Source of the DNA: an uncultured Paracoccaceae bacterium
Lineage (GTDB): Bacteria > Pseudomonadota > Alphaproteobacteria > Rhodobacterales > Rhodobacteraceae
Length of the DNA stretch: 64,000 nucleotides
Reading direction: 5' to 3'
Assembly (NCBI GenBank): GCA_947497185.1
Contig: CANMFL010000004.1
Span: forward strand, 124,001 to 188,000
A model generated the notes under the pieces. The model saw only the letters and a list, made by a program, of their open reading frames with translations, was not told where the DNA came from and ran no database searches. How positions within the stretch are numbered: position 1 is the first letter of the stretch; each line of letters starts with the position of its first letter. A program made the translations under genes and the position numbers. This document shows positions 25,989 through 34,963 of this stretch, piece by piece.

Positions 25989-27674
25989 CTAGGCGTTACT
26001 TTGTTCTAACCCGTGAATGGTAATGAAATCGTATTTCGCCAAGAATAAAAGTGTCCCGATCGTCGCTGCGCGCGAAAAGCCGAGTATTTCCGCGATCTGC
26101 GCCGCGTATGTTTTTTTATGTTTCGCTACAGTCTCGGCGACTTGCAAGGTTTTCGCGTTCGGTAACAAGCGACGTTTATATAGGTCGCGCCCATTCACCG
26201 CATCGAGTGTCTTTAACCCGTCTGCAGTGAGGTCTTTGCGATGCGACACGATCATTCCCGACGGGGCCGATTGCGTTGGATAAGCGCGGTACAGATGAAA
26301 CGGGTCGATTTCGATTGGATTGACCGCGTGTCCCGACATGCGAGGAGTCGTAGGAGTTGCATTCTGACGCATCGCCGCCAGTTCATCCGCAAGTTGCTGA
26401 TACTGCGGAATAACCGCCTGCCAATCAAAGTTGTTTCGCACGTGACGCGCACCGGCATCTCCCATGCGTTTACGCAGGTCAGCGTTTGTGATGAGGTCAG
26501 TCAAAGCTGCGATATAGGCCCGCATATCGATCACGGTTTGCTGCTCGATCATCATCAGATATTGCAGGTATCCATCCGTGCCATTGGCGTGTCGCCGCGC
26601 AAAGTCGCGACCGATGTGACTAAAACCTGCCATCATGGTCGGGATCAGAAATCCGGTTTCGCCATGGACCACGGTATCGCGGAAGCCGTCCCAATCGGGC
26701 ATCACGACGGGCAGGCCTGCGGCCATGGCTTCGACCGGAACGAGGCCAAAGGTTTCCTGAATGTTATCAACGGGAAGCGTGAAAATATCCGCTCCTGACC
26801 AAATATCACGGCGTACATCCGCATCACGCCCGTCGATAATGTGCACGGTCACGGACGGGCAAAACGCCTTTGCGCCTGCCGTGTGGACATCACGTTCCTC
26901 GTCGCGACTGGCCCATCCGACCATCCAGAAATGAATGTTCTTTCCAGTTGTCTGTGCGATTTCTTCGAGTGCGATGAATAACGGGACGGGGTTGGCTTTT
27001 TCGGCAACAGTCAACCGCCCCATCGACATCACGACAATCGTGTCGCCATCTGCCCCATATTTCGCCCGCAACGCATCCCGCACCGCAGCATTATGGGTAA
27101 AATCACCCGCGTTAATCCCAAGGGGGATAACGGGCAATTGCGGGGTCGGCACGCGGGATGCGCCGAACCGATCCTTGATGTAGTCAACTTGTTGATCCAT
27201 CTGTGTTTTCACGACAGATTTCACCGCGTTCGATGTGCAGATGATCGCGTCCCAAGGCTCTACCGGTTCCAGCATCAGGTTTAGCAAACCTTCCATCACG
27301 CGTCGCGTCGACACGGTATGCGTGATCCCAACAAGCGAGCATGCGGTCGGGTCAAAATGGTGCCGCCGCCATGCCGCATCAAGATACCCAGGACCGGGAA
27401 AAAAGATGCTGCCGAACCGCGTGAAATCATCGAAGCTACGCAAAGCAATGCCGTCGATAGGCCTGTCGCAGCCTAGATGACTGGCCGTGGATTTGAATGT
27501 TTCGATGTCCCGTTTGCTCTGGCTAAGGATGTTAACCTTGTCGCCTGCTACGTGATTAAGATAGCCGCGCAGAAAGGATTGCCCCGACGATCTACGCCCA
27601 ACAAGGTCTTTGCCGTCACCTTCGACGGCATCGGAATGAAAGAAAAACGCCATAGACGACGGGGGGATCGACAT
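25989..27674 (-). CDS. GT4-family glycosyltransferase with C-terminal HTH-like extension
   Basis: A protein of about 561 residues. Residues 1-430 are a GT-B glycosyltransferase of family 4: MSMGRLTVAEKANPVPLF, WSGADIFTLPVDNIQETFGLVPVEAMAAGLPVV (the EX7E-type donor site), and WDGFRDTVVHGETGFLI. After about residue 440 a linker leads to roughly 60 residues (KTYAAQIAEILGFSRAATIGTLLFLAKYDFI) that look like a winged or plain helix-turn-helix. I use the ATG at 27674, which follows TTAGG; a GTG lies five codons earlier. First gene of the glycan operon, divergent from idi. Confidence 0.8.
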   Translation of the reverse strand: MSIPPSSMAFFFHSDAVEGDGKDLVGRRSSGQSFLRGYLNHVAGDKVNILSQSKRDIETFKSTASHLGCDRPIDGIALRSFDDFTRFGSIFFPGPGYLDAAWRRHHFDPTACSLVGITHTVSTRRVMEGLLNLMLEPVEPWDAIICTSNAVKSVVKTQMDQQVDYIKDRFGASRVPTPQLPVIPLGINAGDFTHNAAVRDALRAKYGADGDTIVVMSMGRLTVAEKANPVPLFIALEEIAQTTGKNIHFWMVGWASRDEERDVHTAGAKAFCPSVTVHIIDGRDADVRRDIWSGADIFTLPVDNIQETFGLVPVEAMAAGLPVVMPDWDGFRDTVVHGETGFLIPTMMAGFSHIGRDFARRHANGTDGYLQYLMMIEQQTVIDMRAYIAALTDLITNADLRKRMGDAGARHVRNNFDWQAVIPQYQQLADELAAMRQNATPTTPRMSGHAVNPIEIDPFHLYRAYPTQSAPSGMIVSHRKDLTADGLKTLDAVNGRDLYKRRLLPNAKTLQVAETVAKHKKTYAAQIAEILGFSRAATIGTLLFLAKYDFITIHGLEQSNA

Positions 27675-27800
27675 ACAAATACCTAACACAGTGACACCTC
27701 AATGTGTCCAGAAACCAATGAACCTTCAAGGACCCTCGCGCGTCGGTTGATATTTACGCCGAGCAGTGGCGTTGACGTTCGCGTGCTATATTGCCAAATG

Positions 27801-27816
27801 TCGGGAAAGATCCCGA
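27801..27816. promoter_or_regulatory. small inverted repeat in the idi leader
   Basis: TCGGGA (27801-27806) and TCCCGA (27811-27816) form a six-base inverted repeat with a four-base loop, about 60 bases before the idi start. The spacer at 27675-27875 must also hold the promoters for idi and for the divergent glycan operon. I could not define -35/-10 boxes with good spacing. The repeat may be an operator or a leader hairpin. Confidence 0.3.
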
Positions 27817-27875
27817 ATGACGTTGAAAGTTAAGACCTTGGCAACCCCTTATGAAGTACTGTCGATGGTGCGCGC

Positions 27876-28397
27876 ATGACGATCATGATTCCTGCTTGGG
27901 TAAATGGCACACTGACTCCAGTTGAAAAGCTGGATGCCCATGTGCGTGGATTGAAACATAAGGCGGTCAGCGTCTTTGTGATGGATGGGCGTCAGGTGCT
28001 GATCCAGCAACGTGCGATGGGGAAATATCATACGCCCGGACTTTGGGCGAACACCTGCTGCACGCATCCTGAATGGGATGAAGATGACGCTGTATGTGCG
28101 CAGCGACGGTTAAAAGAAGAATTGGGGATCGCTGGAGCTTCACCAGTTTACCGCGATACGATTGAATATCGGGCAGATGTCGGCGGTGGATTGATAGAGC
28201 ACGAGGTCGTTGCGGTTTTTGTAGCGGACGCCACGGTGAATATGAGAGTTTCGCCGAACGCTGAAGAGGTGATGGCAACCCGCTGGATTGATGTGGATGA
28301 GCTTGCCGTCGATGTTGAAAAGCAGCCCGACCTATATACGCCGTGGTTGCGTATCTATCTGGCCGATCATTTGGGGTTAATTATCGGCGACGACTAA
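27876..28397 (+). CDS. idi: isopentenyl-diphosphate delta-isomerase, type I
   Basis: Interconverts IPP and DMAPP, the isoprenoid C5 units; cytoplasmic Nudix-fold enzyme of 173 residues. Typical sequence elements are HKAVSVFVMDGRQVLIQQRAMGKYHTPGLWANTCCTHP (Cys in the active-site NTCC, and metal-binding His) and a Nudix-like helix AQRRLKEELGI. The late EHEVVAVFVA and acidic WIDVDEL segments also fit. It complements dxs and the prenyl synthase 25 kb away on the other strand. The next gene is convergent. Confidence 0.93.
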   Translation: MTIMIPAWVNGTLTPVEKLDAHVRGLKHKAVSVFVMDGRQVLIQQRAMGKYHTPGLWANTCCTHPEWDEDDAVCAQRRLKEELGIAGASPVYRDTIEYRADVGGGLIEHEVVAVFVADATVNMRVSPNAEEVMATRWIDVDELAVDVEKQPDLYTPWLRIYLADHLGLIIGDD

Positions 28398-28425
28398 GAT
28401 TGGAAGCATGGCAAGTATTTCAACT

Positions 28426-29055
28426 TTACTCGCCTAATTGGTTCATTTTTGGCGCAAAAGTTCGATATGCACCGTAAACACGCAGTGCACCCGTCGCAAA
28501 ACAAGCAAGCCCAAAGGCATAGGCCATCGGTGCAAACCATGTCGGCGCAAGGCAAAGCAGCACAAAGAATGCGATGGTTTCGGCACCTTCGAGAATGCCA
28601 TTAGAGTAATAAATCGACTTTTCGCCCTGACTGCTGGTTTCAATATTATGCTTTTCGGCCAAAATCGCAAACCCAAGGAACGAGGTGCCGTTGAAGTAAA
28701 ACGACGTCAGCAAGAACGCACCTGCGATCCCGTTCGAATCCGGGTTCATGATTACAAATGCCAGCGGGATCATACCGTAGAACAGAAAATCTGCTGCAAT
28801 ATCAAGGTATCCGCCGAAGTCCGTTTTCTGCGTTGCCCGTGCGACAGCGCCGTCCAGTCCATCCGCGAGGCGACTTAGCAAAAGCGGGATCAACGCCAAC
28901 ATGGGGCACCCGAATGCAATCATCAGCGCCGCGATGATACCGATCACAAGCCCAACCAATGTCGTGGCATTGGCCGTGACACCACGTCGCGCAAGGGTCC
29001 GGCCCGAGGCGTTCAGAGGTGGATCGATATAGGTGCGAAGGCGACTGTCAAACAT
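28426..29055 (-). CDS. CDP-alcohol phosphatidyltransferase family protein
   Basis: A 209-residue inner-membrane protein with about six helices. The family motif D-x2-DG-x2-AR-x8-G-x3-D-x3-D is complete: DGLDGAVARATQKTDFGG followed by YLDIAAD, so it should be active. Such enzymes move a phosphatidyl group from CDP-diacylglycerol to an alcohol (glycerol-3-phosphate, serine, inositol, choline) or use other CDP-alcohols. The substrate is not clear from the motif. A PgsA-like or phosphatidylserine-synthase-like role is possible. It is convergent with idi and 57 bases downstream of the HyuA gene. Confidence 0.85.
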   Translation of the reverse strand: MFDSRLRTYIDPPLNASGRTLARRGVTANATTLVGLVIGIIAALMIAFGCPMLALIPLLLSRLADGLDGAVARATQKTDFGGYLDIAADFLFYGMIPLAFVIMNPDSNGIAGAFLLTSFYFNGTSFLGFAILAEKHNIETSSQGEKSIYYSNGILEGAETIAFFVLLCLAPTWFAPMAYAFGLACFATGALRVYGAYRTFAPKMNQLGE

Positions 29056-29112
29056 TGTGTTGTTTTGACCTATCGCTTTAGTTCGCGCAACGGCGGTGAC
29101 GATATTGTGAGA

Positions 29113-31092
29113 CTACGTAACCGCAATTCGTGGCCGCCCGTGCGCTGTGACCTTGATTGTGGCCTCGATAAACATGGGTTGATTTTCGATGATGACTTCT
29201 TTGATGTCACGGTCGATTGTCAGGCGGATATCTTCGACGCCAGCGATGCGGGCTTTGGTGCTGGCAGTTTGCGAAAGCTGTGTTTCAAGCGCGGCAAGGG
29301 CTGTGTTTTTGTCGGTGTATCCAGTGCCCAACGCTGCGAAATGGCCCGGACCGTTGCTGGTGACTTGGCCGATTTCGTGCATCGCGACTTGCCCAACGAC
29401 CGCGCCAATTGCGTTTGCGACACCCGCATATTCTGGTACTATCATACGCGTATTCAAGCGCTTACCAACCGCGCCATAGTACGATGCGGCCGACGCGCCC
29501 AGTCCGATGACTGGAACGCCCAGCTTGAGAGACGTTTCAATCACGCCGCGATGTTGATCGAGACCAGCTGTGGTTAACGGATGATTGCTAAGTGCTGTCG
29601 GTTCCAGATCCCAGTCGCGACCGTCTTCGGCAAAGGCCGCATCAAGCAGACAATCCACGGTCTGTGCCGTGAGCTGATCGATAATCATTTGCGCAAGATG
29701 CTTTACGTCAGGCGCAAGGCGGTCGCCGCTGCCGCTGCGATTTCGGGCAAACAGGGTTAACGCCTTTTCAGCGGCGTCAGTATCCCATGCCTCAGCCTTT
29801 CCCATAACATGCGCTGCATCGGATGGCGTGACACCCGCAATCATTGCGAGACCACGCGTGACTAATCGGCCTAGCGCAGGGCCTTCCATCCGCGCCGTGA
29901 CCGCCTGACCGTAGCGCACAGGACCGTCTTTCAATCGCTCGGCGACACCGGTTTCCCGTGGGTCGAGCCCCTGCGGGAATGCAGACCAAAGCGGAATAAC
30001 GATCTGACCGCCGTCAATTGCGGGGGACGGCAGGCTCAACGCTTGGTCCAATGCCAGATGCACGACGTCGGGGTAGTGGTGCGCGGCCAATGCAATCGGC
30101 ATCAGGCGTCGTGGCCCGAGACGCAGTCCGGCCTTTAACCCTTCGATAACATGCACTTCGCTGTCGCCACCAAGTCCGGTCGTCCGCATCGCCACCGCTT
30201 CGACCATCGTGCGATATGGGCCGACACGCGCACCCTGCGGATCAATCTGCGGGCGACCATCGCGCAGAAGACAAACATCCGTCGTCGTACCACCAATGTC
30301 GCTGACCAGCGCGTTCTGCTCGCCTGTTAACCATGCTGCACCAGCAATCGACGCGGCAGGCCCGCTCAGGATCGTTTCAATAGGTTTTTCGCGGGCAACA
30401 GCGGCGGACACCAACGCCCCGTCGCCCCGTACAACCATCAGCCGCGCGTTGATCCCTTTATCCGCCATATGCGTTTCACACGCGGTGATCAGCGCATCAA
30501 TCATCCCGATGAGCCGCGCATTCAACAGCGCGGTCAACGCGCGTTTTGGGCCGCCTAACGCCGAAGATAATTCATGTGAACACGTCACGGGCAGGCCAGT
30601 CGCTGCGCGGATATGATCGCGCACTTCAATTTCATGGGCCGGATTTCGCGTCGCGAAACTACCGGCAACAGCATAGCCGGTGACACCAATTGGCATCGCG
30701 GCCTCTAATGCGGTCAAATCAAGCGCTTGCAACTCTGCGCCAGCATGAGAATGCCCACCTTGTAAGAACACCACCGGATCACCGCGCAACGCATCCTTAA
30801 GGCCAGCGCGTTCCAATTTCGCCGCCTCGAACCCGATCAAGACCAATGCAACGCGCCCGCCTTGGCCTTCGACCAGCGCATTTGTCGCCAAGGTCGTTGA
30901 TAGCGAAACCAGCGCCACGTCCGCCGGATCGACGCCCGGCAAAACAGCGTCCATCGCAGCACCCACACCTTGCGATAAATCGGGGCGCGTCGTCAGGGAT
31001 TTAGCGGAAGCCACGATCTTATCCGTCGCCTCGTCCAAGATCACCGCATCAGTATATGTGCCGCCGGTATCAACGCCCAAAAGATATGCCAT
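29113..31092 (-). CDS. HyuA-type hydantoinase/oxoprolinase, stand-alone
   Basis: A 659-residue ATP-dependent amidohydrolase of the hydantoinase A/5-oxoprolinase family, with an ASKHA-type nucleotide fold. It shows LGVDTGGTYTDAVIL at the N-terminus, LVEGQGGRVALV, the SDIGGTTTDVCLL block and a C-terminal GLGASAASYYGAVG. I start at the ATG at 31092, which has AAAGGAGA upstream; the frame runs to 31242, but that part covers an intrinsic terminator. These enzymes usually work with a HyuB partner, and none is seen here. The next gene is an unrelated lipid enzyme. Likely substrate, by context, is a hydantoin or related cyclic amide. Confidence 0.85.
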   Translation of the reverse strand: MAYLLGVDTGGTYTDAVILDEATDKIVASAKSLTTRPDLSQGVGAAMDAVLPGVDPADVALVSLSTTLATNALVEGQGGRVALVLIGFEAAKLERAGLKDALRGDPVVFLQGGHSHAGAELQALDLTALEAAMPIGVTGYAVAGSFATRNPAHEIEVRDHIRAATGLPVTCSHELSSALGGPKRALTALLNARLIGMIDALITACETHMADKGINARLMVVRGDGALVSAAVAREKPIETILSGPAASIAGAAWLTGEQNALVSDIGGTTTDVCLLRDGRPQIDPQGARVGPYRTMVEAVAMRTTGLGGDSEVHVIEGLKAGLRLGPRRLMPIALAAHHYPDVVHLALDQALSLPSPAIDGGQIVIPLWSAFPQGLDPRETGVAERLKDGPVRYGQAVTARMEGPALGRLVTRGLAMIAGVTPSDAAHVMGKAEAWDTDAAEKALTLFARNRSGSGDRLAPDVKHLAQMIIDQLTAQTVDCLLDAAFAEDGRDWDLEPTALSNHPLTTAGLDQHRGVIETSLKLGVPVIGLGASAASYYGAVGKRLNTRMIVPEYAGVANAIGAVVGQVAMHEIGQVTSNGPGHFAALGTGYTDKNTALAALETQLSQTASTKARIAGVEDIRLTIDRDIKEVIIENQPMFIEATIKVTAHGRPRIAVT

Positions 31093-31206
31093 GTGATCTC
31101 TCCTTTGCTTGTCGATATGACTAAACCCACACCGCGTGCCAGTAGAAATGCGCGGCCTCGCTTCTTTGACTTTCTTTAAATCCCCGCCGGAGGCATCCGT
31201 CCCAAC

Positions 31207-31236
31207 AAAAAACGCCCCGGCCCGAAGGCCGAGGCG
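31207..31236 (-). terminator. intrinsic terminator after the ABC transporter operon
   Basis: Read on the minus strand it is a ten-base-pair stem, CGCCTCGGCC / GGCCGGGGCG with one T-G pair, closed by a TTCG tetraloop and followed by six T. This is a textbook Rho-independent terminator. It lies 23 bases after the stop of the substrate-binding protein gene and upstream of the HyuA start. It should end the pyrimidine operon, so HyuA would need read-through or its own promoter. Confidence 0.88.
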
Positions 31237-31258
31237 CATCATCGCAACGATTAAGGGT

Positions 31259-32251
31259 TTAGTTCAACGCAGCATCCGTGATGACATGTGTCCATGCGCC
31301 TTCTGGTTCCATCGAGATCACAGGATCAGAACCGCCAGCCAAAAGTGTCGCCACTGTCCGCTCGTAGTCTGCAACGTCCAGCGCACCGTTTGATCCGGCT
31401 GTCAGCTTGCCAACTTCGGTCATCATCCGCACCTGAGCAGCCTCATTTTGCGCACCAGTTTCGTCGTTATCCAAAACGATGTTTGCCGCTTCTTCTGGGT
31501 TGGCTTCAGCGTATTTCCAGCCCTCCATGGATGCCCGCACAAAACGCACCATTTTGTCCACAAAAACAGGATCTTCAAGGTTGTCTTCCAGCACGTAAAT
31601 GCCGTCTTCCAAAGTCGCGACGCCCTGCTCTTCGTATTTGAAGGTGATCAGTTCATCGGCATCCACACCCGCATCCAGTACCTGACCGTATTCGTTGTAA
31701 GTCATGGTCGAGATGCAATCGGCCTCGCGGTTCAGCAGCGGATCGACGTTGAAACCTTGTTTCAGAACGGTCACGCCGTCTTCACCACCGTCGGTCGAGA
31801 TGCCTTCTTGCGACATCCATGACAGGAACGGGTATTCGTTGCCAAAGAACCAAACGCCGATGGTTCTGCCTTTGAAGTCCTCAACAGATGTGATGCCAGT
31901 GTCTTTCCAACAGGTCAGCATCAAACCGGATGTTTTGTAAGGTTGCGCGATGTTTACAACCGGCAGACCTTTTTCACGGGCGGCCAATGCAGACGGCATC
32001 CAGTTCAGCATCGCGTCAGCGCCGCCACCAGCCAAAACCTGCGGTGGTGCAATGTCGGGGCCGCCAGCCAAGACGGTCACATCAAGACCCTCTGCCTCGT
32101 AAAACCCTTTGTCTAGCGCCACATAATAGCCCGCGAATTGCGCTTGTGTGACCCACTGCAACTGCAACGTCACTTCGTTGGCTTCGTCTGCCAGCGCGGT
32201 TGTGCCGCCCAGTGCTGCTGTCATTGCAGCGGCCATCATTACCTTTTTCAT
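31259..32251 (-). CDS. ABC transporter substrate-binding protein, NMT1/SsuA type
   Basis: Periplasmic binding protein, 330 residues. The signal peptide MKKVMMAAAMTAALGGTTALADE is cleaved near residue 21. The mature part starts VTLQLQWVTQAQFAGYYVALDKGFYEAEGLDVTVLAG, the classic NMT1/THI5 opening for pyrimidine-precursor, nitrate or sulfonate binders. The aromatic WVTQAQFAGYY is a typical ligand-pocket segment. I use the ATG at 32251, with AAGGAG seven bases upstream. The two permeases and the ATPase lie upstream on the same strand, and the terminator at 31207-31236 follows. Expected ligand: a pyrimidine, dihydropyrimidine or hydantoin, by operon context. Confidence 0.88.
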   Translation of the reverse strand: MKKVMMAAAMTAALGGTTALADEANEVTLQLQWVTQAQFAGYYVALDKGFYEAEGLDVTVLAGGPDIAPPQVLAGGGADAMLNWMPSALAAREKGLPVVNIAQPYKTSGLMLTCWKDTGITSVEDFKGRTIGVWFFGNEYPFLSWMSQEGISTDGGEDGVTVLKQGFNVDPLLNREADCISTMTYNEYGQVLDAGVDADELITFKYEEQGVATLEDGIYVLEDNLEDPVFVDKMVRFVRASMEGWKYAEANPEEAANIVLDNDETGAQNEAAQVRMMTEVGKLTAGSNGALDVADYERTVATLLAGGSDPVISMEPEGAWTHVITDAALN

Positions 32252-32308
32252 ATCTCTCTCCTTGTTCAAATATGCGCGCCATTTTGGCGTCGTTATTTAT
32301 CGTCGTTA

Positions 32309-33148
32309 TTATCGTTGTGACGGGTGCCAGAATGTCATCCGTTTTTCGATTAATGTCATTGCGCCGTAAAACGCGCTTCCCGCGAGGGCTGCGACCACAA
32401 TCTCTGCCCAGACCATGTCCAACGCAAGCTGTCCAAAGCTGGTAGATATCCGAAAGCCCATGCCAACCGTGGGAGAGCCGAAAAATTCAGCAACAATTGC
32501 CCCAATCAGCGCCAAAGTGGTCGCGATTTTAAGACCGTTGAAAATGAACGGCATAGCGGCAGGCAGGCGTAGCTTGAATAGCGTCGGCCAGTATCCCGCG
32601 CCGTAGGTCCGCATCAGGTCGCGTTGCATCGCACTTGTGTCCTTGAGGCCCGCGACCGTGTTCACGAGGATCGGGAAAAACACCATCACGGCGACGACAG
32701 CTGCCTTGGATTCCCAATCACTGCCCAACCATTTCACAAAGATCGGCGCGGTGCCCACGATGGGCAACGCCGCCATGAACCCGCCGACAGGCAAAATGCC
32801 CCGCGTCAGAAAATCAGACCGGTCCGCTAGTACCGCAACGGCTAGTGCCGCAACGCCGCCCAACAGGTATCCAGTCATCGCACCCTTGATAATCGTCTGT
32901 TGGAAGTCTGCCCACAGGCGTGGCCCTTCAACCAGCAGCCGTGCACCGATCGACGATGGCGCGGGCAAGATTACCGGATTGATGTCAAAACCACGCACCA
33001 GCATTTCCCAAACGATAATCACAGTAATGCCAAAGACCGCAGGGATCAGGACTTTCACAAACGGATTGTCAGACTGCGGCCCGTTCGCCAGCTTTACATT
33101 CAGCCACCAGCCGGCAGCCCAGATCAGCACTGCACCTAGAATAATCAT
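32309..33148 (-). CDS. ABC transporter permease (second)
   Basis: A 279-residue inner-membrane BPD_transp_1-type permease with about six helices. The cytoplasmic coupling loop is read as the stretch DLMRTYGAGYWPTLFKLRLPAAMPFIFNGLK, matching the EAA motif of SsuC/TauC transporters. The start overlaps the stop of the first permease gene (ATGA at 33145-33148), so the two make a heteromeric channel. The substrate-binding protein gene follows after 57 bases. Confidence 0.87.
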   Translation of the reverse strand: MIILGAVLIWAAGWWLNVKLANGPQSDNPFVKVLIPAVFGITVIIVWEMLVRGFDINPVILPAPSSIGARLLVEGPRLWADFQQTIIKGAMTGYLLGGVAALAVAVLADRSDFLTRGILPVGGFMAALPIVGTAPIFVKWLGSDWESKAAVVAVMVFFPILVNTVAGLKDTSAMQRDLMRTYGAGYWPTLFKLRLPAAMPFIFNGLKIATTLALIGAIVAEFFGSPTVGMGFRISTSFGQLALDMVWAEIVVAALAGSAFYGAMTLIEKRMTFWHPSQR

Positions 33149-34065
33149 GTCGCGGCCATCCCCATGCGTTTCAGGGTGATGCGTTCAATCACGCTAAACA
33201 ACCCGACCAACGCGGCCGCGGTCAGCGCCGCCGCGAACAATGCGGCCCAAGAGACGAGCGGTTGCCCGTATTGATCGCCCACCAACATCCGTGCGCCAAA
33301 ACCCGCTCTGGCACCTGTAGGTAATTCCGCCACGATTGTGCCGACAAGCGACGCTGAAATCCCGATTTTCAATGACGCGAACAAATACGGCGCCGATGCA
33401 GGTAGGCGCAACGCCCAGAACCCTTGTGATTTTGACGCATTATAAGTGCGCAGCAGATCAAGCTGCATTGCGTCAGGACTGCGCAAACCCTTCACCATGC
33501 CGACAACTACCGGAAAGAATGACAGGTAGGCCGCAATTATCGACTTTGGAAACAACCCTTGGATGCCCATCGACCCAAGCACGACGATGATCATCGGCGC
33601 GAGCGCAAGGATAGGAATGGTCTGGCTAACAATCGCCCACGGCATCACAGACTTATCCATGACGCGGCTGTAGACAATGCCCACCGCCAGCAGAATACCA
33701 AGGCTCGTACCAATCAAAAAGCCCAGCAACGTCGGCGCGAGCGTCACCCAACCGTGGTACACAAGGCTGCGTTTCGACGTGATTTTCTGGCCAATAATAG
33801 TCTTGTACATCTCGCCCGCGACCTGATGTGGCGACGGTAAACGTGGCCGCACAAACGTGTAGGCCAGCGGGATCAAATGCGTGTTGCGCAGGGCCAGACC
33901 AGCGCCCGACACCTCTTGCCGCGCCGCAGGTGTCTCCGGCGTCACCACCAGTTCATCACGCTGCGCCTGATCGGCCACTAGATGCATATTCATCGGCGGC
34001 ACACAGACGACCCAAAACAACAGGATCGCCGCAATAACCGTCAAAACTGGAAGGATCGATTTCAT
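33145..34065 (-). CDS. ABC transporter permease (first)
   Basis: A 306-residue permease with a long N-terminal periplasmic segment (helix at residues 5-25, then about 60 polar residues) before the core membrane domain. The EAA-like coupling loop is LDLLRTYNASKSQGFWALRLPASAPYLFASLK. The similarity of this loop to that of the second permease shows the pair is related. It ends by overlapping the next permease gene. The ATPase gene is 39 bases upstream. Confidence 0.87.
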   Translation of the reverse strand: MKSILPVLTVIAAILLFWVVCVPPMNMHLVADQAQRDELVVTPETPAARQEVSGAGLALRNTHLIPLAYTFVRPRLPSPHQVAGEMYKTIIGQKITSKRSLVYHGWVTLAPTLLGFLIGTSLGILLAVGIVYSRVMDKSVMPWAIVSQTIPILALAPMIIVVLGSMGIQGLFPKSIIAAYLSFFPVVVGMVKGLRSPDAMQLDLLRTYNASKSQGFWALRLPASAPYLFASLKIGISASLVGTIVAELPTGARAGFGARMLVGDQYGQPLVSWAALFAAALTAAALVGLFSVIERITLKRMGMAAT

Positions 34066-34104
34066 GCGCCACCCCCAGCTTCATTTCGCCAAAACAACTC
34101 AATT

Positions 34105-34947
34105 CTACACATCATCAGAATGCCCCGCACGCAGTCCGTCACGCACCCGATGGGCAATCTCGATGAATTCAGGGCTATCACGAATTTCTAGCGGTCTTTC
34201 GCGTGGCAATGGGCTGTCGATCACATCCGAGATGCGTCCCGGACGCGGGGACATCACGACGATTTTCGTGGAAAGGTACACAGCCTCTGGGATCGAATGT
34301 GTCACAAAGCCAATAGTCTTTTCGGTTCGCGCCCAGAGTTTCAGCAGTTGTTCATTCAGGTGATCACGCACAATTTCATCAAGCGCCCCAAAGGGTTCGT
34401 CCATCAACAGAATATCCGCATCAAATGCCAAAGCCCGCGCAATAGAGGCACGTTGTTGCATCCCCCCCGACAGCTGCCACGGGTATTTACGGTCAAACCC
34501 GTTCAAATCAACCAGATCAAGCACCCGCTCTACGCGTTTGGTTTGCTCGGCTTTATCAAAGCCCATGATCTCGAGCGGCAGGCGGATATTGCCGCCAATT
34601 GTGCGCCACGGATAAAGACCAGCCGCTTGAAAAACGTAGCCATAGGCACGCGCGCGACGCGCCTCATCCGGTGTCATACCGTTCACAGCAATATCACCAG
34701 CCGTCGGCGTCTCTAGCCCGGCAATGCACCTCAGAAAGGTCGTTTTGCCGCAACCTGATGGCCCGATAAAGCTGACGAAATCACCTTTGTTGATGTCCAG
34801 ATTGACGTCCTTAAGCGCGTGAACCGGCCCGTCGTTCGTTTGAAATGTCAGGTCAAGGTTTCGCGCGGTGATCACTGCCGACGTCGCGGCCGCCGCCCGT
34901 GATGCGGGGGCGAGTTGTTTTGCGGCCAATTCTGCGACTGTGGGCAT
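34105..34947 (-). CDS. ABC transporter ATP-binding protein (SsuB/TauB type)
   Basis: A 280-residue ATPase. Walker A is GPSGCGKTT, the Q-loop YGYVFQAAGLYPW, the signature LSGGMQQR, Walker B ILLMDEPFGALD, and the switch histidine lies in GFVTHSIPEA. It energises uptake with the two permeases downstream. I start at the ATG at 34947, because an earlier start at 34995 would overlap the unknown gene upstream; the 16 residues it adds are not family-like. The ribosome site (AGAAAGAA) is modest. Confidence 0.9.
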   Translation of the reverse strand: MPTVAELAAKQLAPASRAAAATSAVITARNLDLTFQTNDGPVHALKDVNLDINKGDFVSFIGPSGCGKTTFLRCIAGLETPTAGDIAVNGMTPDEARRARAYGYVFQAAGLYPWRTIGGNIRLPLEIMGFDKAEQTKRVERVLDLVDLNGFDRKYPWQLSGGMQQRASIARALAFDADILLMDEPFGALDEIVRDHLNEQLLKLWARTEKTIGFVTHSIPEAVYLSTKIVVMSPRPGRISDVIDSPLPRERPLEIRDSPEFIEIAHRVRDGLRAGHSDDV

Positions 34948-34963
34948 GCGGGTTCTTTCTGGT

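Noticed and set aside
27675..27875. TTGACG and TATATT boxes as an idi promoter
   Set aside because: They are only nine bases apart, far too close for a sigma-70 promoter.
31093..31242. N-terminal extension of the HyuA protein
   Set aside because: The extension would run across a clear intrinsic terminator, and AAAGGAGA marks the ATG at 31092.
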